NCBI GenBank assembly: GCA_031002005.1
Contig: JARYHS010006964.1
Coordinates: 6,448,001-6,512,000 of the forward strand
Direction: 5' to 3'
Length of the DNA stretch: 64,000 bases
Origin: Vandiemenella viatica
Taxonomy: Eukaryota; Arthropoda; Insecta; Orthoptera; Morabidae
The notes under the pieces are model-generated. The model made no database searches and was not told where the DNA came from. It saw only the letters and a list, made by a program, of their open reading frames with translations. The position numbers and the translations under genes are program-made. Position 1 is the first letter of the stretch; each line of letters opens with the position of its first letter. This document shows positions 35,641 to 48,430 of the stretch, piece after piece.

Positions 35641-36119
35641 TTTTTAGATCCAATGTTCTGGGTTTTTGTATGGTTTATTCATGTAATGATGCCTGGATAG
35701 GATAAAGGTGTAATAATTACAGTATTAGGAGTAGCACTGGGGAGAGATGACATGACCACAAACTGGCGCTTGTTCAGTCTAAGATACTTTTTACTTACGG
35801 TAGATGACTATCTGATTATGAGTAACTGAAATCAAACAATAAAGAGTCCTAAATACAGTAACACTGAAATAGATGGTAGCCATATATCCTCCGGGACATA
35901 GGTTCTATCTCAATTAATAATAATGTTAACTACATTTAAGTATTATTTCATTTTTTTATTAATTAGGGCGAAAAAATTTAAATGAACATATACATACATA
36001 ATGCACAATTTTAGTTTTGGAAAGCAGGTGCAGTTCCCAACTCTTTGTGTCAAATTATAACTTAAAAAAGTAAATTCTTAGAATATATGAAAAGATTGTT
36101 TGTGTGGATGGATTAAAGT
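35641..36119. other. AT-rich spacer
   Basis: No feature recognised. Confidence 0.4.
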
Positions 36120-36799
36120 AACTGCAATAATTAATTTAAAACTGATAATTTTAATTGGAATGTCAGTGGAAACTGGGAGTGCAATGTATTGTCTCGTGAT
36201 TGCAGTGTTTTTGTAGAAGAACGTGAGCTATTAAATAATTTACCATGTAAAGTCATTTTAGAATCATTAGTCAGTTCATTCAATTTAACTCAAGTGGTTA
36301 AGTTTCCTACTAGAATAATGAAAAGCAGTCACTCAGCTACAGACAGTTTTTCCTAGACACTTCAAAATTCAGTTATATCATCAAGCCATCCATCAATGGA
36401 CTTTCGGATCTTGATTGTGCAGTTACTAAACATCAACACATCAATAGGAACTACCTCCAAGAGTTTTTAAACTTCAGGGTGTAATAATTGATAAGTCAGT
36501 TATTTTTTTTAGAAAGTGCCTCAATACCACAAACGGGGAACATGTTTACAGTGCACAAGATATGGATGAAAAATACATCATTTTTAGTAGCATGGTACTA
36601 AATTACTTTGAAAGTTGCTTCCCCATGAAAAAGTGTCGTGCTTTTCGATAAGAACAAAATCCATGGATAACTATTGGTATTAGAACATCATGCATTTGTA
36701 AAAGGAAGTAATATATTGCATCTAGGAACAATCAGAATGCTAATGTTAAAACACAGTACAAACAGTACTGCAAAATACTGAAAAAGGTTATTAAAGAAT

Positions 36800-37290
36800 C
36801 TAAAGGTATTACTATTTTTTGTCGTCAGTCTTTCAACTGGTTTGATGCAATCCTCCATCCTTTCCAATCCTGTGCTAACCTCGTCATCTCTACATATCCA
36901 TTACAACCCACGTCCTCAATTCTCTGCTTCATGTATTCTAATCTCTGTCTTCATCTACAGTTCTTACCTTCGACTGTACCCTCCATCGGCAAATTAACCA
37001 ATTAACCATGTCTCAAAATATGTCCAACAAGCCTGTCTCTTCTTTCTGTAAGTTTCCACAAACTTCTTTCCTCACCCATAATTTTCAAAACTCGTTCATT
37101 TCTTACTTTGTCAACCAACTTAATTTTCAGCATTCTTCTATATTACCACATTTCAAATGCCTCAATTTTCTTTCTTTCCGGTATTCCTAAAGTCCATGTT
37201 TCGCTACCATAAAGTGCTGTGCTCCACACATAGAGTTTTCAAAAGTTCTTTCTACTTCCTAAATCAATATTTGAAACTAGAAGATTTCTC
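36800..37290 (-). mobile_element. RTE C-terminal fragment inserted in LINE
   Basis: The minus strand resembles the RTE-type ORF2 C-terminal region common in insects, with KLSWLTK and CGAQHFMVAKHGL-like pieces and many stops. LINE sequence of family 2 resumes on both sides. Confidence 0.6.
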
Positions 37291-38628
37291 TTTATTTGCT
37301 AGTGCACAAACATAAAATTCATGATTCTGAAAATAAAATTAAGACAATATGGTACATTGTAAAAAATGAAATAGAAAATAACTAATCAAGCAAGTAATGA
37401 AATTTTTATCAAAGAAAATTCAGTAGAATCTAATTTTTGAATTACTGATATACGGTATTTAATAAATATTTTTTATCTGTTGCTGATAAATTGACTGCTA
37501 ATTGTTCAGTGACACATAGTATGGATTTTGTCAGAACAGGCTTCCAAGAAATATTTTTTTATGCCTGTAATATTAGTTACTCCAGAAGAAATAAGAAAAT
37601 TATCAGGTCCCTTAAGAGCAAATCCTTAAGTTGTTATGATGGGATTTCCAGCAGTTTAATTAAATTGTGCCCCACATAATTAAGTTATATACTAAGTTAT
37701 CTGCTTAGTATATCATTTACTTCAGGGTTCTTTTGCCAAACGACTTAAAAGTATGCTGTAGTTGAACCACTCTATAAATAGGGAGATAAGTCAGCTGTAT
37801 CGAATTACAGACGAATTTCATTACTAACAGCCTTCTCCAAAGTTTTTGAGGAAGCAATGCACAATAGTTTTTATGAATACCTTAAAAATAATAATATTCT
37901 AACTAAATAACAATTTAGTTTTCAAAAGGGTCATTCAACAGAACAAGCTATATTTGCATTCACTGACAATATTTTGGAAGGAATAAATGATAAATTAATT
38001 CATGTGGGATTTTTTTGTGACTTATCTAAGGCATCTGAAATGGGTAGATCATAAAAATCTAATACAGAAACTAAAGTATTACAGTAGAGATGGCATTGTT
38101 AATAAGTGGCTTAGTTCTTTCCTTCTAAATAGAAAACAGAAAGTATCAATGGAGATTTCTTCCTTAAGAGGCCCACTGTTTTCAGGCTGGAAATTAATCA
38201 GATGTGGAGAACCTCAGGGTTTTATATTAGGGCCACTGTTGTTTTTAGTATAGATAAATGAAGTACCATGTGTTTCATCTAAAAATTCATCGAATTTGCA
38301 GACGACACAAACATAGGAATTAAAAATACTCCAGATTTATCTACAGAATATATTTCAAATTATGTCTTTAAACTGATTAATAAATGGTTTACAGCTAATG
38401 GCATGTCTTTAAACTTTGGTAAAAATCAGAATATGCAGTTCAGTACATCGCACAGATTAACACCAGATATAGACATAAAATTTGCAGGCCAGTCCATTCA
38501 AGAGGTAGAGAGTGTGAAATTTCTAGGTTTGTATATTGGTCACAAATTAAATTGGAAAGTACATGTTTCTGCCTTATTAAAACGATTGGGTGCAGCCACA
38601 TTTGCAATTCGTACAATTTCAACTATAG

Positions 38629-38832
38629 CAGGCCGGATTGAAGACAGCGCGGGGCCCGTAGCAAATGTGAAAAACAGGCCATTGATTTTTGCTGTCCGGG
38701 GGAAAATTGTAGAACTAAAAAAAAAAGGTCACCCATGTAGCCTACGTGCGGCCCCTAGAAGGAGCGAGGCCCCCTAGAAGGAGCGAGGCACGTAGCATTT
38801 GCTTCCACTTGCTACGTTTTAATCCGGTACTG
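38629..38832. mobile_element. 204-bp hAT MITE in the LINE RT
   Basis: The left end is CAGGCCGGATT; the right end (reversed) is CAGTACCGGATT. Flanking 8-mers AACTATAG (38621-38628) and AACGATTG (38833-38840) match at 6 of 8. The minus-strand sister LINE near 47883-47915 lacks the insert and aligns straight across the site. Two copies of 'ccctagaaggagcgaggc' lie inside. Confidence 0.8.
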
Positions 38833-39786
38833 AACGATTGGTGTTCTCCGTATGAGGCAGCTAGTTTATTTTGCTTATTTTCACCTCTTATTGTCATATG
38901 GAATAATATTCTGGGGCAATTCTACTCATAGAGACAAAGTGTTCAGAGCCCAAAAGCGTGTAATAAAAATTATGTGTGAAGTTAGCAATAGAACTTCATA
39001 TAGAGAGCTGTCCAAGAAGTTAGGGATGTTAACATTAGCGTCTGAGTATATATACACATTAATGTTATTTGTAGTCCCAAATTATACTTTGTTTGAAACA
39101 AATAGTAAAATACACAATTATGGCACTAGAATTAAAAAAATGATCTTCACAAGACTTACAAGTCATTGTCATTTGTTCAAAAAGGGGTCAGATATTCAGA
39201 GATACATATTTTCACTAATATCCCAACACTTATTAAATTCCTAGCAGATGATAAGAATAAATTCAGGAAAAATTTGAAATTATTTTTAATTGACAACCCC
39301 TTCTACTATGTCGAATAATTTATTTCTAAGGTATCAATAAAATAACTGCCAGTAGCTTGTGTAAAGGTAGTTTTCATAATTAATTTCCCTTGTATGCTGA
39401 GACTGTACATCACCTGGTGTATGTATTTCTTTGTTATGGAATTGTTTAATGTACCGTGTATGCTATGACTGTACATCTACTGGTGTACTTATTATTTTGT
39501 TATGCAACTGTTTATCTGTCAATTGACAACTTTCCACATCCCACAGAGCCAGTCTCTTATATTGGGATCTATGGAAAATGAATGTATTGTACTGTTCAGT
39601 TATTTGAATAATCCAATTATCATTTTGGCCGCTACTTGCTAAACGGCGTTTTTAAAATAACTGTTATTTGTAGCCGTTAGGATATTTGTGACCTATCTCT
39701 GTGGTCAGCTATCTACCAGCTGTTTGTGGTCGTGGTTTGTGTGTATGGTGTAACTGGTTGATAATAGTGTGTATTTATCTCTCAAC

Positions 39787-39840
39787 ATGTCAAGAGGAGG
39801 TGATATGGAGCCTTTTGTGGCTGTTTATATTAAAGAAGAG
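39787..39840 (+). CDS. Locus B first coding exon
   Basis: An ATG opens 18 codons ending in acidic VYIKEE, followed by a strong donor gtgagt at 39841 (phase 0). The preceding 120 bases are GT-rich with a 5'-UTR look. 'VKEE/IKEE' endings are common in the first exons of insect finger genes. No other ATG lies in frame upstream near it. It joins in frame to the exon at 46179. Confidence 0.6.
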
Positions 39841-40724
39841 GTGAGTTTGTTCCTTTTATCTGTTTATGGAGTGGTACAGTGCATGCATTGGCGATTGCTG
39901 TCCTGCAACGTGGACCAGACTTTCATTCCTGATTAGTTGGGAAAGTATGTCACCATGTGCATATGTTGTTATTTACTTGTATCTGGCTAATGAACTATCC
40001 CGACTAACCACATTTTCTATATTTAATCGTGTAAGCCGAATCACATGAAGTTCATCCTACGTATAAACATGTCGTATATTTATTAGTTGGAATGTATGAG
40101 TATGAACAAATTCCCTTACAGTATGAACTCAAGCATTAGTTTGTCAACATACGGCAATGAATCAGTGTCGAAATCTTAAATTTGTCACTAAGAATACAGT
40201 TGCATTTTTCAACCAGTTGGTAACTCATTCCGTTCATGAAATTGATAAGAACAATCCTAATTACGTAGTATGTGCTTTCGTCCAGCAATGTGTTTATAAC
40301 TATCCGACCAGAGATATGTTGCAGATGACTCAAACGTGTGTGGATATGAATTAATATTATTCCAAAAGCTGTTTTCTGTAATATGTTACTTTCCTGTTTT
40401 AACTATGCGAGTGTAGTTCTGGCACTGTACCTATTTCAATTTTATTAAATATATATTGGTCAACATAATGGCAATGATTGAGTCACTAGTGTAAATCATG
40501 AAATGTGATAAAATAGCTTGAGCATATAAGTAAGTCACTGATGTAAAATTACACATACTTAGTATCCTTTAATTGCTTACAGTGAGTGTTAGCAAAAGTT
40601 TCATGGAAAATTATTTTCCCTTGTTGCATTATAAAGAGAGAAATTTATTTGTACATATGAATATTTGTATTCATCGTTTACTCTAAGAAATTATCTGGTT
40701 TCAAGATGACATATTGTTATATGA
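39841..40724. other. Intron of locus B
   Basis: AT-rich; nothing recognised. Confidence 0.5.
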
Positions 40725-41470
40725 AAGGATCAAACGGTAGAGGACTGTAAATAGCTGCAGGTTGATCTGAACAGGATATCTAGTTGGGTTGGTAAACATA
40801 TGATGAAGATAAATGCAAAGAAGAGTCAGCTTATTAGATACCCAGATAAAAAACTAAAGGTTGATTATGATTATAAGGTATGGAAAGAATTGTTTGTTGA
40901 ACATTTGGAATATAAATATCTTGGCATTATATTTATAAAGCTTAATAGGGCAGGATATATTTGACATGGAGTAGGAAAAGGCTTCACTTGTTTGAGAGAG
41001 TGCTGAGGGGATGTGCGAGAGAAGAAAAGGAAATGAGTTACAAATCTTGGCTAGACCATTGCCTGAATATAGTATCAAATACAGCTGTAGGAGAGGGTGC
41101 AAAAAGGGGCTGCTAGATTTGTTTCAGGAAATTACCACAGAATGCAGTCAGTAACGAATATGATAAAAGAGCAGGAATGGGGTTAATTTGAAGACACAAT
41201 GAGGATCATTAGAGTGTACCAGGCATATATTGGTGGTGGAAAGATATTAGTGTAAGAATTAAAAGTATGCATGGAAGGGAAAAGATGACCACGACCACAA
41301 GCTGACACACTATTTCCGCAAAAGGGTGTTGGAAGATTCTCTTTTTTAAGGAAGGATGTGAGGGATTAGAATAAGTTACCAATAAGCAATGATAAATAAT
41401 TTACCAAAAACATTGAAAGAATTAAAAGTTGAAATTTGTATAGAGAAAATGTACGTGAGGGCAGGAATGT
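40725..41470 (+). mobile_element. LINE fragment (family 1)
   Basis: The sequence from 'ggatcaaacggtagaggac' onward matches the minus-strand copy at 290-600 and continues past it into the C-terminal region (ends near 'gggaaattcccacctc', 41470). Heavily frame-broken. Confidence 0.7.
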
Positions 41471-41479
41471 GTGTTAGGG

Positions 41480-42340
41480 AAATTCCCACCTCAGGGTGCA
41501 CTCAATTACAATTAAACTAAATTATTGTTTCAATATAATGCTGAATTATCATGAGATCCAAATAACAAAGTTGTGACAAATACTTCTTATGTTTTGGGTT
41601 ATTCTGTTATAAATTATGGGAAATTATAAAACAAACGATTACTTGAACAAGATTGTAGAGGTATATATTACTTGGAAATTATCTTCAATTGAATCTCCGA
41701 ATTTGTAATAATATTTACACCATTCTCTACTGAAGATAATACGCACAGACAATTATGGGTGGGTACCATTTTATAATAGTAACAGTTTGTTTTGCCCACT
41801 GCAGCTGTTAATATTTCACTGTGTGATTACATTATTTACATGAGTTGATCATCTTACACTCTTGGACTTGTGGAGGCTTTATGTCAGGGATAAACACTGT
41901 CTATGGGAGTTCTTTCCTGTCTGCCACTGGCCTCCTCAAAAACAAAAGTAATTATACAACCAATTTAACATTAAATTTTTATTCTTATAATTTTGAGAAC
42001 TCCTCTTTAAGAAACATCACTTTTGCTGTTTTCCTGGTCATTCAGGTTCAGGGTATACAATAGAGATACTACTCTGTGTATATATTTCCATGAGTTTTGG
42101 TACCAGAATGAGGAGTTTGTTGATTGTTTTAGCAACAGGGGAAACAGTTCCCTGTATCACTCCATAGGCATCTGAAGGCAGTGACATGAGAGCCAAGCCA
42201 GTGAATCAGCATTATTCTCTATTTGTTGTTAAAATATTTTCATGAAGTTAGTAGTTGGTAACTATACTGAGTTAGGCCATTTGCTTACTCAGTATCACAT
42301 GAGTTATACTTGCCTATGTTTGTATATCATCTTATATAAG
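41480..42340. other. Intron of locus B
   Basis: No supported feature. Confidence 0.4.
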
Positions 42341-42344
42341 CAGC

Positions 42345-42590
42345 CTATGACATAGTGCGGTGGGTGAGTGGAATGCTCTGGCCTCACATTCATGAGGACG
42401 TGGGATCAAACCCCATCTGCCCACCCAGAGTTGAGTTTTCTGTGGTTTTCCCAAACCACTCCAAGTGAATATTGGAATGATTCCTTCAAAAGATCATAGT
42501 TAATTTCTCATCAATCCTTGCCAGCAGTTTTTTCCCCTCTTCTAATGATCTTGACATCCGTGTGGTGTAAGACCAGAAGCAAAAAAAGTA
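42345..42590 (+). mobile_element. tRNA-derived SINE
   Basis: The head has box A 'gtgggtgagtgg' and box B 'gggatcaaacccc'. The body 'ctgtggttttcccaaaccac' and a purine-rich tail follow. This is the best preserved member of the SINE family also seen at 29240, 43160 and 44180. Confidence 0.75.
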
Positions 42591-43159
42591 TCATATGGCA
42601 GATCACATTTCACTGTCTGCTTCGTAGTGTTCCTCAATGTGTATTCTAAATATTTATTAGGAAACCATTTCTATAGTTACTAAACTGTAGCTAACCAATT
42701 CCATAAGTGACCCAGCTGTTACACTATTTTTCCATTTTGAAACCAGTACAGAATTATAACTCTGTACTAAACCACTTATTTGTTTGTATAATGCCACTGA
42801 CTTGTTCCTATAATGTGCAGTTATTTTTATACTTACAATGAACATATACTTTCTAATGTAAAAGAATATCTGCTCCTAAACTTCTGTAACTATCGAGATA
42901 ATTGCTATTAGTCTGCCAGTATGTCTTAGAAAAGCTGATACATATTTGCCAGATATCCGTATTACTGCTAGTCTACAGTTATTATTATTTTTTATTTTAA
43001 ATGTGAGCCATATTTTTTGAGCAAACTAGCAGTTTAGTTGTGGTGTGCCTGCTTTCAAAAGTGGAGGTTCCCTTACTCTATTCCTGGTATTGGCCACATT
43101 TTTCTTTTCTTTTTCAGACCTTCACCAGCGTTCTTGTCAGTGTAAAGATAAACATGCAT

Positions 43160-43345
43160 GCCATGCATTCATGCAGATATATGTTTGAATCTTGTTTAGA
43201 TCATCCAGATTTTGTTTTCCATAATTTCCCAAAATCATTCCAGGTGACTGGGAAGTTGTTTCCTTCATAAGGCCATAGATGAATTAATTCCCATTCCTTG
43301 ATCCTCCCCGCTCTGGTAAAAAATAAAATAATAATAATAAAAACA
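43160..43345 (+). mobile_element. SINE fragment
   Basis: A body-like segment 'gttttccataatttcccaaa' and the following text match the SINE at 42345. It ends in an (AAT)n tail. The tRNA-like head is degraded. Confidence 0.6.
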
Positions 43346-43395
43346 AAAATTATGTGAAGTAAGCTGTATTTCATGTTAAACTGAATGTTTTAGAG

Positions 43396-43776
43396 CAGGG
43401 ATTGCCAACCCAAATGATCTTGCGGGCCACTTAGGAAATGCATCATAACTCTGCGGGCCGTGTATGAAATCATATATCCCCATATTAGATTTAGACCCAC
43501 TATAGAAATTTTTGGGAGTGAAAAATTAAAACATAATGATTTATTATTATTGTTTCCTATCGTTCCTACATGTAAACATAGATAATATAATAATAATGAT
43601 ACTCATAATTTCAACAGATAATTTTTGAATATATGCATGAACAAATAATATATTTTTTAATATATTGGCTTCAACTACTTTAGCCATTATTATAAACTAA
43701 TTATATTTTGTAAAATTGTGACGAATATCGCGGGCCGGAAAAATGTTCCAGGCGGGCCGCGGGTTGGTCTCCCCTA
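43396..43776. mobile_element. hAT MITE with GC-rich ends
   Basis: The left end CAGGGATTGCCAACCC and inverted right end TAGGGGAGACCAACCC are flanked by ttttagag (43388-43395) and cgttagag (43777-43784), 6 of 8 matching. Tracts of 'gcgggcc' lie inside both ends. No coding capacity. Confidence 0.75.
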
Positions 43777-44179
43777 CGTTAGAGCCATCCTAACTCTCAC
43801 ACACTGACTTGATAGGCTCCCTGAGGAAGCCATGCAATTGTTGATATTTTTTACAGATCCACAGGAATACCTGTTGCTACATGCCCTTTGAAATTATCAC
43901 TTTCTCACCTACCTACCTCAATTTAAAATTTTTCGTCATCATAAGTAAATTTTCGTATTTTCCGCTCAACATTTCTACACATATTAAACATTTCTTTTAT
44001 TTTTTATTGATATTTTGCTTAACGAAATTATGAAAACTGGTTTAAGTTATCTGTGTTTCCATTTCTCCAATTCAGCTTGTAATTGATTTGATACGTATAT
44101 CTCTCAATTCCATCATTTATTGACGTCAAGTAAATTTATGAAGTCTTACTCAAACAGGAAATTGGTAATCTCCTTCACA

Positions 44180-44390
44180 ATTGGATGAACTTGTGGGCAA
44201 GAAGCATTTATTGTCATTACCAATAAAGTGTGCCCTGTGCCCTTGTCATCTGGATTTTATTTTTCCATGGATCCCCAAAGTTGTTCTAGATGATTGCGAG
44301 ATTGTACCTAATAAATGTCAAGACCAATTTCCTACCATCTTTGCTCACAATCCTCTCCTGGTTCTAAAAAGCTTTTTATAGATGAGATGT
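44180..44390 (+). mobile_element. Degenerate SINE
   Basis: It follows the layout of the 42345 SINE (head, 'atctggattttatttttccatgg', tail) with many changes. The call rests on this alignment by eye. Confidence 0.4.
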
Positions 44391-44730
44391 AATGCATTAG
44401 CAAAAAAGTAAATTTTTAGCATTATCTGGAATCTTTAGTTACACAGAATATATTTTACAGTGTATTTCAGTAACCAAATACTGTACATGTGTATTTTAAC
44501 TTCCAAAATAAGTTGGTGGAGTGCTTTCTTGTAGCTGTTAATGGATTTTTGCCCTTATGAAAAAATATTTAGTATCGATATTATAATAATACCTGAAGCT
44601 GTGTAAACTGAATTGATCTTGGTTGAGGAGGTTATTTTTGCTTGTTGTATATTTGTATCTTCATGTAACATGTAACTTCATGTAACATGTAAGTTATAGG
44701 CACATTACTGTTTGATGTTATTTGCTTTTA

Positions 44731-45999
44731 CGAGGCGTGTTTTTTAAGTAAGGTCCGTTTGTACATAACTACACAACGAAAGGTTATTTCAAAAAAGTAA
44801 AATTATTTTCAGAAAGTACATACTTTACTCTATTTTTCGACATAGTTGCCAAGTATGTTCAAATACTTATCATACCTCTCAACCAATTTTAAAATATCCT
44901 CTTCATAAAAACTTGCTGCCTGCTCCGATAACCAAGAGTTCACTGCCGTTTTCACGTCGTCGTCATCATTGTAACGGTTGCCACTGAGGTGTTGTTTGAG
45001 GTGGAAGAACAGATGCTAATTGCTTAGCTCAAGATCAGGACTGTAGGGTGGGTGGTCTAAAACTTCGCAGCCAAAACTGTCCAACAAATCGCGGGTGTGA
45101 CCTGCAGTATGAGGTCTTGCATTGTCATGGAGAAGGACAATTCTGTTTGTCAGCATGCTGCGTATTTTGTTTTGAATCGCTCTGCATAGCTTTCTCAGGG
45201 TTTTGCTGTATGCTTCTGCATTGATAGTGGTTCCTCGTTGCATGAAGTCGAGAAACAAAACACAATGCCTGTCCCAAAACTCCGACGTCATGATTTTGCA
45301 CTGGGACAGAGTCTGTTTGGCCTTCACCTTTACAGACGAGTGTGTGTGTCTCCATTCCATGATCTGTTGCTTCGATTCGGGCGTGATATGCGAAACCCAT
45401 GTTTCGTCTCCAGTTACGATCTGACTCAAGAAGCCATCACCGTCTTCGTGATAATGGGTCAAGAACTTCATCACACATTCAAATATTTGGTTTTTGTGGT
45501 CCTCTCTTAGGAGTTTTGGGACCCAAATGGAGCACAGTTTCCTAAACTTTAGGTGTTCAGAAACATTTTGTAAAGCACTGATCTCGACACGTCAGGAAAT
45601 TTGTTTGAGAGACCTGTTATTGTGAAGCGCCTGTTCTCCCGAATCCTCTCTTCAACTGAAGCCACCAAATCGCATGTAATAGAAGAAGGGCGGTCCTTTG
45701 CTTTCACTCATAACAGTATCACTGTACACTTCGCAAATCTGTCGATGAATTTCTGCAGCAGACAGGTTCCTTTCTGACAAACACCGTATCACTGAGCGTA
45801 CCTCACACGCGGCGGGCGAATTGATAGTCTTAAACATATTGAAAGCACAGAACAGAACCGTACAGGTTAGCTACAGAGCTGAAACTGAGCACAGTTGTTC
45901 CCGAGGCATACCTGTACACGACGCACGCGCTCGTTGAGGTAATCGCGCGAACTACTAGTGTCTAAAACAAAACGGACTTTACTTCAAAAACAAGCCTCA
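44731..45999 (-). mobile_element. mariner (DD34D) element, inactive
   Basis: Inverted ends of about 32 bases (CGAGGCGTG... and TGAGGCTTG...) are flanked by TA (44729-44730 and 46000-46001). The minus strand codes a mariner transposase: helix-turn-helix LSAAEIHRQICEVYSDTV (45837-45652) and the catalytic part 45474-45016 with TGDETW and HDNARPHT. The third catalytic Asp, 35 residues after HDN, is Asn and is followed at once by a stop (LELSN*). A frame break separates the N-terminal and catalytic parts. Recognisable C-terminal sequence continues past the stop. Confidence 0.9.
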
Positions 46000-46178
46000 T
46001 ATTTGTAATTGGTTTGGTGCTACTAGATTTTAAGGTCTTTAGTTTCCCTGATACCTTTCAATCAGTTAATATTGGCGTTAAATTGTATTACCAAAGTATG
46101 AAATTTTTCATATTTAAATTAATTTCTGTGGTTTTATTTTCTGATTTTATTAGTAAATTATGATGTCTCTTTTTTCAG

Positions 46179-46234
46179 AATATTCCAGAGGACAATGAAC
46201 AAGAGGATATATTATTGCAACCCATTCTTGACAG
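46179..46234 (+). CDS. Locus B second coding exon
   Basis: The acceptor tttttcag ends at 46178 and the donor is gtatgg at 46235. It codes 18 acidic residues plus two bases (phase 0 in, phase 2 out), including EDNEQEDILLQPILD. The donor hexamer and exit phase are the same as those of the CARD-ANK exon of locus A. It joins in frame to 39840 and to 52617. Confidence 0.6.
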
Positions 46235-46935
46235 GTATGGTAGTTCCTTGGTATTAACAGTTGGCAGTTCTGTATAGATTCATGTTACTGTAAAGTCTGA
46301 TTAGCATGTGACACAGTCTAAAACATATGTTATTCTGAATTTATATACTGCATCTGTGCTATATTGAAGAATTCAGCATGTTAAAGTTTAAAATTAACAT
46401 CACAATGGTCGGATATTTAACACTGCATTTTTAATTTTTTTTTTGATTTAAATGAAGCTAAGTAACTAATTTTTTTTATAATTATTAAGAATTTACAATT
46501 CATTTAATAATAAATTCAAATCTCCCATTCATTACACTTATAGTTTGTACTAAATTTTCATTATTTTTTGGGATCTGTTTTTTTTCCCCCCTAAAACTTA
46601 TGTGTTCAGATTCCTTAATATTTTAAACTGAGTTTATAGTAAGTATCATACTGTTGTTGACTTTACTTGCTAACATCATTTACACAGCAATGTCCCCTGT
46701 TTAAACATTGTTTTCTCAGGCACCTTGTGATTGAACATCTCTCAACACTACAACACATCTTGTAAAACAATTCTTTTGAAGTAATAATTTGTTTGTCTTC
46801 TTTCTTAAACCACTTAAGTCTGTGGTAATTTCATCTTAAGGGCAAGTAATCTAAATAGTAACATAGTTTTATTTAAATTTGTAATTTTTCTAGTAGATGT
46901 GTGTTTTTTAAATAATGATTTACTGGTTCTACCGG

Positions 46936-48430
46936 TACAATACAATACATTCATTTTCCATTGATCCCAATATAAGAAACTGGCTCTGTAGGATCTAGAA
47001 AGTTGTCAATTTACATATAAACAATTGCATAACAAAATAATAAGTACACCACTAGATGTACCGTCATAGCATACATGGTAAATTAAGCAATTCCATTACA
47101 AAATAATACATACACCAGAAGATGTACAGTCGTAGCATACATGGTACACACTTTGACAATAAATTTAGCCACCGCTGAAAAATTCTATCACTCTAATTTT
47201 GCACAATCTGGCATCAATGTCATCCTAAGAAACAGTAACGCAATACTAGCTTGCCAGTATTGCATTACTGTTTCCTGGGATGACATTGATGTCAGATTGT
47301 GCAAAATAAGAGTGATAGAATTTTTCAAAACTAAATACATACACCAGGAGATGTACAGTCATAGCATACATGATAAATTACTTATGTAAACTATATTTAC
47401 ACAAAATACTGGCTGTTATTTTTAGATACCTTAGAAATAAATTCTTCAATTCTTTCCTGAATGTATTCTTATCATCTGCTAGAAATTTAATATGTGTTGG
47501 AAGCATATTGAAGATATGTATCCCTGAATATCGGACCCCTTTTTGAACAAATGACAATGACTTGTAAGTCTTGTGAACATCATTTTTACTTCTAGTGCCA
47601 TATTTATGTATTTTACTGTTTGTTTCAAACAAAGTATAATTTGGGACTACAAAGAACATTAATGTGTAAATATACTCAGACGCTAATGTTAAAATCCCTA
47701 ACTTCTTGAATAGCTCTCTACATGAAGTTCTATTGCTAATCGCACACATAATTCTTATTATATGCTTTTTGGCTCTGAACACTTTGTCTCTATGGGTAGA
47801 ACTCCCCCAGAATATTATTCCATGTGACAATAAGAAGTGAAAATAAGCATAATAAACTAGCTGCCTCATACGAAGGTCACCTATAGCTAAAATTGTACGA
47901 ATTGCAAATGTCACTAAACCCAATCGCTTTGGTAAGTCAGAAACATGTACTATCCAATTTAAATTATTATCAGTATAGAAACCTAGAAATTTCACACTCT
48001 ATACACTTTTATGTCTATATCTCATGTTAATATGTGTGTTGTACTGAATTGCATATACTGAGTTTTATCATAGTTTAAAGGCAAGCCATTGGCTATAAGC
48101 CGTTTATTAATCATTTCAAAGACATAATTTAAAATATATTCTGTAGATATATCTGGAGTGTTTTTAATTCCTATGTTTGTGTCATCTGCAAATTGGACAA
48201 ATTTTGAGTTTTAGATAAAACACAGGGTACATCATTCATATATATTAAAAACAATAGTGGCCCCGATATAGAACCCTGAGGAACTCCACATCTGATTAAT
48301 TTCCACTCAGCAATCAGTGGACCCCTTCAGGTAGCCTTAAAATTCTCCATTAATAGTTTCTGTTTTCTATTTAGAATGTAAGAACTAAGCCATTTATGAA
48401 CAATGCCAACTATACCATAATGGCATTATA
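46936..48430 (-). mobile_element. CR1/Jockey-like LINE 3' half (family 2)
   Basis: On the minus strand: [14 protein letters not shown] near 48290, FADDT near 48190, then a 205-residue open stretch (47995-47378) with KFLGFYTDNNLNWIVH, LRMRQLVYYAYFHFLL and IIFWGSSTHRDKVFRA. The 3' UTR has three roughly 63-bp tandem repeats ('gatgtacagtc.tagcatacat') and ends in a (TACAA)n-type tail at 46936. The 5' part is truncated at about 48430. Confidence 0.85.
47177..47326. mobile_element. 150-bp foldback element
   Basis: Two arms of about 70 bases are inverted copies (gaaaaattctatcactct ... agagtgatagaatttttc) with a loop of a few bases. It sits in the third 3'-UTR repeat of the LINE, whose repeats are otherwise contiguous. 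Confidence 0.75.

Larger units (their letters stand above)
36120..39620 (+). mobile_element. CR1/Jockey-like LINE (family 2), near full length but decayed and interrupted
   Basis: In order: endonuclease C-terminal half (36220-36450, LPCKVILESLVSSFNLTQVV and FPTRI), linker, pre-RT with NKIKTIWYIVKNE near 37335, RT with SNYRRISLLTAFSKVFEEAM (37800), GHSTEQAIFAF, CGEPQGFILGPLLF (38205), an intact FADDTNIGI (38294 region), and the C-terminal KFLGLYIGHKLNWKVH (38517) to 39244. The 3' UTR holds two copies of a roughly 63-bp repeat and ends in a TATTG-type tail. It is interrupted by an RTE fragment and a 204-bp hAT MITE. Several stops make it inactive. Confidence 0.85.
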
